Shown here piece by piece: positions 59,778 to 64,000 of a stretch of DNA of 64,000 nucleotides. The notes under the pieces were generated by a model. The model was given only the letters and a program-made list of their open reading frames with translations. It made no database searches and had not been told where the DNA came from. The stretch lies in the NCBI GenBank assembly GCA_015501585.1, contig JADNRY010000017.1:248001-312000 (forward strand). The letters are read 5' to 3'. How positions within the stretch are numbered: the stretch's first letter is position 1; every line of letters starts with the position of its first letter. A program made the translations under genes and the position numbers. Origin of the DNA: Rhodocollybia butyracea (Eukaryota > Basidiomycota > Agaricomycetes > Agaricales > Omphalotaceae).

Positions 59778-61357
59778 ATGGTCTCTCAGGCTCTCCTACC
59801 TGTCCTCACCTTGGTGTTCTCCCTCGTGTCTGCGTCTCCTGCGCCAGTTCAAGTGCGTCAGGCGATCACAACGCTGTCGACTGCTCAGATTGACGTGTTC
59901 ACGCCATACGCGTTCTTTGCCAACACAGGTCGATCATCTCTCTATAATTTACTCTGTGTCGACTCATACGCTTGCTTACAGGATATTGCTCTCCTTCTAC
60001 AACGATGTCGTGGACATGCGGAGGTATGTGCACATATTTCTACCCGTTCAGGAAAACAGACTATCTACATAATCTTAACAGCCAATTGCGAAGCAAACCC
60101 GGCTTCATACCATTTGCAACTGGAGGCGATGGTTCCGACATACAGTTTTTTTTCGTAGGGTACGATCCCTCGCTAAGTAATTATGTCCGCTTTACCGCGA
60201 GAATGCCTTACCGATTACTTCAATCACTAGATGCGGTCATTGTCTCGCATCAGGGAACTGATCCCGAGGAAATGTAAGTGATGATCTCCCGTGGGTTTCT
60301 CATCTCATCTCCTACATTGAACAGTGAAGCCGACCTCACGGATCTGGACTTTTCCGTTCGTTCTTATGCTCGTATCTCTAGATGCAAACATTTACTCAAC
60401 TGCTTTTTCAGCTCACAGCATTAAATCCTTCTTTGTTCCCGGGAGTAAGCTCGAGCGTAGAAGTTCACAATGGATTTGGAGATGAACAAGCCATGTGAGT
60501 GGAGAGTTTTGCACGGCGCATATAGTATTGACTCGTACGTCAGGACTGCGCCCACCATCTTAGCGGCTGTTCAGCAGGCCATGAGTGAACACGGCACAAA
60601 CTCGGTCACAACCACAGGTCATTCGTTAGGTCCGACACATCGTTTCTCTGTCTGCCCCAGTGTGTAGTTGACCTGTGATCTTTTAGGCGCTGCCCTTTCC
60701 CTTCTCGACGCTTTGTACCTAAAAGTCCAAATTCCTTCGGCGTCTGTGAAGTTCATTGGGTTCGGTTTGCCTCGTGTAAGTGTCCAACCAAAAGCAATAT
60801 GTGTCACTTAACTTTGAGTCTTTTATAGGTCGGGAACCAAGCCTTTGCAAACCTCATTGACTCGACTTTTCCCGGCCTTGTGACTCATATAAATAACAAG
60901 TTGGTTACTCGCTCGAAGATTTTGCAAGCCCCCATCTAACCTTTTTCATTGTACAAATAGAGAAGACCCCGTCCCTACGCTTCCCGGTATGCAAACGCTA
61001 TCAATTTCTTTATTTATCCAGAGCATTCCTCATCCACGAAATTTATGTGCAGGTGAATTTTTAGGATTCGTTCACCCGAGTGGCGAAAACCATATCATGG
61101 ATAGTAATGCTTGGGTCGCGTGTCCAGGTAAGCTTGTCTTTTCTACCTTTCCAAGCCATTGTCACTGCTTACGTTCCGACTAGGGCAAGATAACCCCAGT
61201 ACTGAATGTACCACTGGAGATGTGCCTAACATCTTCGATGGAACCCTCAGTGACCACGATGGTGAGCATCTATATAAAAACTGTATGCAGTGTGCTCCAA
61301 TTTCCGATTCTTTTCTTTACAGGTCCTTATAACGGCGTTACGATGGGAGTATGTTAG
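59778..61357 (+). CDS. Secreted class 3 lipase, copy 1
   Basis: The start at 59778 gives MVSQALLPVLTLVFSLVSAS, a signal peptide, then PAPVQVRQAITTLSTAQID. Exon joins restore YCSPSTTMSWTCG|ANCEANPG, VIVSHQGTD (oxyanion loop region), EADLTDLDFSV, SSVEVHNGFGDEQA, the nucleophile elbow TGHSLG|AALSLLDAL, GFGLPRVGNQAFANLI, REDPVPTLPG (catalytic Asp) and GENHIMDSNAW (catalytic His), ending YNGVTMGVC. The Ser-Asp-His triad of the alpha/beta-hydrolase fold is complete; it is probably an extracellular triacylglycerol lipase. About ten introns. In the exon starting at 60082 one G is missing (60101-60102, CCGGC where copy 2 has CCAGGC for Pro-Gly), so the frame breaks after NP. Confidence 0.88.
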
Positions 61358-63040
61358 AGCTTGAACTATTTCCATATAGGTGTCGCTTTTTGAAGTTTGG
61401 GTACAATTGCTGCAAATAAATTATTTGTTGAATATTCCTCGATGAAGTCCGGGACACGAACCCAAACTTGAGGAGATTGCTAACCATCAACGTCCTTCAA
61501 AGGCGCTGTTTTGGTTATTTCTCGAATGTACGTACTTGAGCTCTTGGACAAGGCGAGTGGTACAGGAAATGCCTATAACGCGTCCTGACACGAATTATTT
61601 TTACTATAGCGATCGACATCGACACTCAGTTGCAATCTCAGTACTCAGCTTTGGCAGGGCTCTAGTGTCTAATATCATTTTAATCAACAGAAAAAACTAG
61701 CGTAATTTCAACGAAACTTCGTTGACCACGCCGCCATTCTTTTGACGAGATACCATATCTTATTCTCCTTCAAAACTCAGCGTTCCAGACCCAGAACTAC
61801 CACAAATGCTTGAAGATCAAAATTTGGTACAGCGAGGAGGGCGGTTTTACTGGGCGATTGACATGACGTTTGCAAACAGATATCACAGCTAATAATGGAC
61901 GAGTTAAAAAGGTATTTGCAGACTTTTGAGTAATGTGAATGTCACGGCTAGGACATCAGTAAAACTTAACTACGTCGCTGAAAACAATCGCTGAAAGACA
62001 GATGATACCTAGAGCTAGCTGTCTTTGACAACGGTATAGTCCGGTGATACGAGAATAAGTGGCGAAGGAAGAAGTACTTAAAGGAGACGTCAAAGCGGAA
62101 AGAAACTCAGAAGAACAAATTGAGTGTTGGTTGAGTGCATATGAGTGCTTCAACGCTTAGGTGTTCTATTCACGATCGGTACATCCTACAAAGGCCTGGA
62201 AGGCGTATATTGATTCTCCAAGATTCACTATCCAATGGGCCTAGATATGCAAACACTGATTGATTGACGGACAGGCTCACTCATCAAAGCTTCCTTCAGC
62301 TCAAATTCACGTATGTATCTATATCGATAAGATATCTTTAGTTCCTCTCGCCGTTTGAATCTCAGAGAACACCTGGATCTTAGGTTACGTCAGGTCCTCA
62401 CTGCGCTCTCATTTTTTTCGCGGGTACTTACCATAGGGTACCATGAGTAAGATCAATATGAGCCGCATGGCCTTGACAGTGACCTTGCTTTCCAGTAGCC
62501 TGACTAACCCTCTTGTAGTAGCGAAGAAGCGTCGGTCGTTAGCAACTTTCTTGGCACCCTCAAAATGTAGCTGCAAGCACCTTGAACAACGCCTTTCCTC
62601 ATAGTAATAGGCTTATGCATAATGCCTCGCCTCACGTCTATTGCTCATCAAATCTGTCCGAGCCCCTCCTTAAGTTTGTATTCTATACACAATTCCCTAC
62701 CTTTCACCACTTTTACCTAGTACACTTGCCACCGCTCACCTGTCTACAACCGGTCATGGTAATAAGCGAAGATAAGTGGGCAATGGTACATGTGTCAGGG
62801 CACTTTTCGCGTCCGACCCCCGCATGCCCAGCCCAGATGTATGTATGTCTACTTGCGTAATTAACATATTCCGATTTCTGTCGCGTAAACTCGATTGCCC
62901 TAATGAACTGAGCAGCACTCCACTTGGATTGGCAGATTGCAGGACGGAAGAACAAGAACTGCGTCTCAAGATTCCTCAAGATGGGGGATTACTTACTATA
63001 AATGTGAGGAACTTAGTTCGACTGATTTTTTGTAGCCCTC
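61358..63040. other. Intergenic between the tandem lipases
   Basis: No gene supported. The last ~130 bp are the duplicated lipase promoter. Around 61441-61475 there is a sequence resembling a tRNA T-arm (minus strand GGTTCGTGTCC) without the rest of a tRNA. Confidence 0.45.
62997..63003 (+). promoter_or_regulatory. TATA box candidate of lipase 2
   Basis: TATAAAT 38-44 nt upstream of the ATG at 63041, the counterpart of the element before lipase 1. Confidence 0.65.
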
Positions 63041-64000
63041 ATGATTTCTCAGGCTCTCCTCTCTGTCTTCGCTTTGGTATTCTCCCTCGTGTCTGCGTTC
63101 CCTGCGCCAGTTCAAGTGCGTCAAGCGCCGATTACAACGCTGTCGACTGATCAGATCGATGCGTTCACGCCGTATACGTTCTTTGCCAAAACTGGTCGGT
63201 CATCCTCTCTACATAGTTTTACTCTGTGTTGGCTCATACGCTTACTTACAGCATACTGTTCTCCTTCTACAACAATGTCGTGGACATGCGGAGGTATATG
63301 CACATATTCCCGCCCTCTTCATGAAAGCAAACTAACTAATCTTAATAGCCAGCTGCAATGCAAATCCAGGCTTCATACCAGTCGCAGCTGGGGGCGATGG
63401 CTCCGACACACAGTTTTATTTTGTAGGGTACGATCCTTCGCTAGGTAATCAAATGAATGCACTTTACAGCAAGAATGGCCTACTGATCCCTTCAACCACT
63501 AGAAACGGTCATCGTCTCTCATCAAGGAAGTGATTTTGCAAAGATGTAAGTGATAATGGATAATCTGCTGTGCGTTTCTCATCTCCTACGTACGTCAAAC
63601 AGTTTACCCCTTCTCACGGATCTCGACCTTTTCGTTCGTTGTTCCCCTCTCGTCGGGAAGCATTTGCTCAACCGTGTTTTCAGCTCACACCAATTAATCC
63701 TTCTTTGTTCCACGGAGTAAGCTCGAGTGTTGAAGTTCACAGCGGATTTGGAGCTGAACAGGCCAAGTGAGAGGGTTTTGTTCAGTGTCTAGTACAGTAT
63801 TGACTCGTATGTCAGGACTGCGCCTGCCATCTTAGCGGCTGTTCAGGAAGCCATGAGTAAATACGGCACAAACTCGGTCACGACCATGGTCATTCGTTAG
63901 GTCGAACATGTTTCTCTTCTCTTCCCTAGTGTGTAGCTGACCTGTGATCTTTTAGGCGCTGCCCTTTCTCTTCTCGATGCTCTGTTCTTGAAAGTTCAAA
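63041..64000 (+). CDS. Secreted class 3 lipase, copy 2 (partial, runs off the window)
   Basis: A tandem paralogue of the lipase at 59778, with the same exon layout: MISQALLSVFALVFSLVSAF signal peptide, PAPVQVRQAPITTLSTDQID, YCSPSTTMSWTCG, ASCNANPGFIPVAAGGDGSD, FYFVGYDPSL, ETVIVSHQGSD, SSVEVHSGFGAEQA. Just before the nucleophile elbow, at 63881-63890, the sequence is ACGACCATGGTCAT where copy 1 has ACAACCACAGGTCAT: one base is missing and the frame breaks immediately before GHSLG. The region after 63958 (AALSLLDALFLKVQ) is back in the expected frame. The 3' part lies beyond 64000. It is either a recent pseudogene or a sequence error. Confidence 0.8.

Noticed and set aside
61441..61475. A tRNA-like T-arm sequence (also near 1460-1490)
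   Set aside because: No matching acceptor stem, D-arm or anticodon arm at the right spacing; a chance B-box-like match.

Overview
The window is nuclear DNA from a filamentous basidiomycete, most likely an Agaricomycete. Genes are intron-dense, introns are mostly about 48-65 nt with GT..AG ends, and both strands are used without operons. The gene families also fit: a HacA/XBP1-type bZIP, a C2-NACHT-WD40 STAND protein, TmpA-like membrane flavoproteins, a fungal phenylalanine ammonia-lyase, F-box/leucine-rich proteins and MYND proteins. I recognised all products by eye from translated motifs and splice reconstruction; no database was searched.

Layout. 0-7 kb: a secreted protein of unknown role, a small 127-residue protein, a C2H2 regulator and a DEK-C/SWIB chromatin protein. 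7-13 kb: HRD3 (ER-associated degradation), a PTAR1-like prenyltransferase-alpha protein and mitochondrial oligoribonuclease REX2; the last two are divergent with only 28 nt between start codons. 13-17.5 kb: a TmpA-like membrane protein and a decayed partial copy. 19-28 kb: arginine-specific carbamoyl-phosphate synthase large chain, a sarcosine/pipecolate-type FAD oxidase and phenylalanine ammonia-lyase. 28-35 kb: a compact housekeeping block with a C2H2 regulator, FCF1 (18S rRNA processing), a BRI3-like membrane protein and protein arginine methyltransferase 1. 35-39 kb: an F-box gene and a 5'-truncated copy. 40-51 kb: a C2-NACHT-WD40 gene flanked by four degenerate copies of an unrecognised gene family. 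52-64 kb: a secreted PEBP protein, a lysine-rich unknown, a MYND protein, a HAC1-like bZIP, and two tandem class 3 lipases, the second cut by the window end.

Cross-cutting points. (1) At least five otherwise well-preserved genes each need one extra base to stay open: CPA2, NACHT-WD40, MYND, lipase 1 and lipase 2. Four of these sit in short homopolymers, so undercalling in the assembly is more likely than five independent gene deaths. (2) The bZIP gene changes frame exactly where two CNG/CNG sites, 83 nt apart, would restore it if spliced by Ire1. (3) Several introns need GC donors, and there are 8-, 15- and 17-nt microexons and start-codon-only first exons, all of which automatic gene callers tend to miss. 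HRD3 and HAC1 both serve ER protein quality control but are 48 kb apart, so no functional cluster is claimed.
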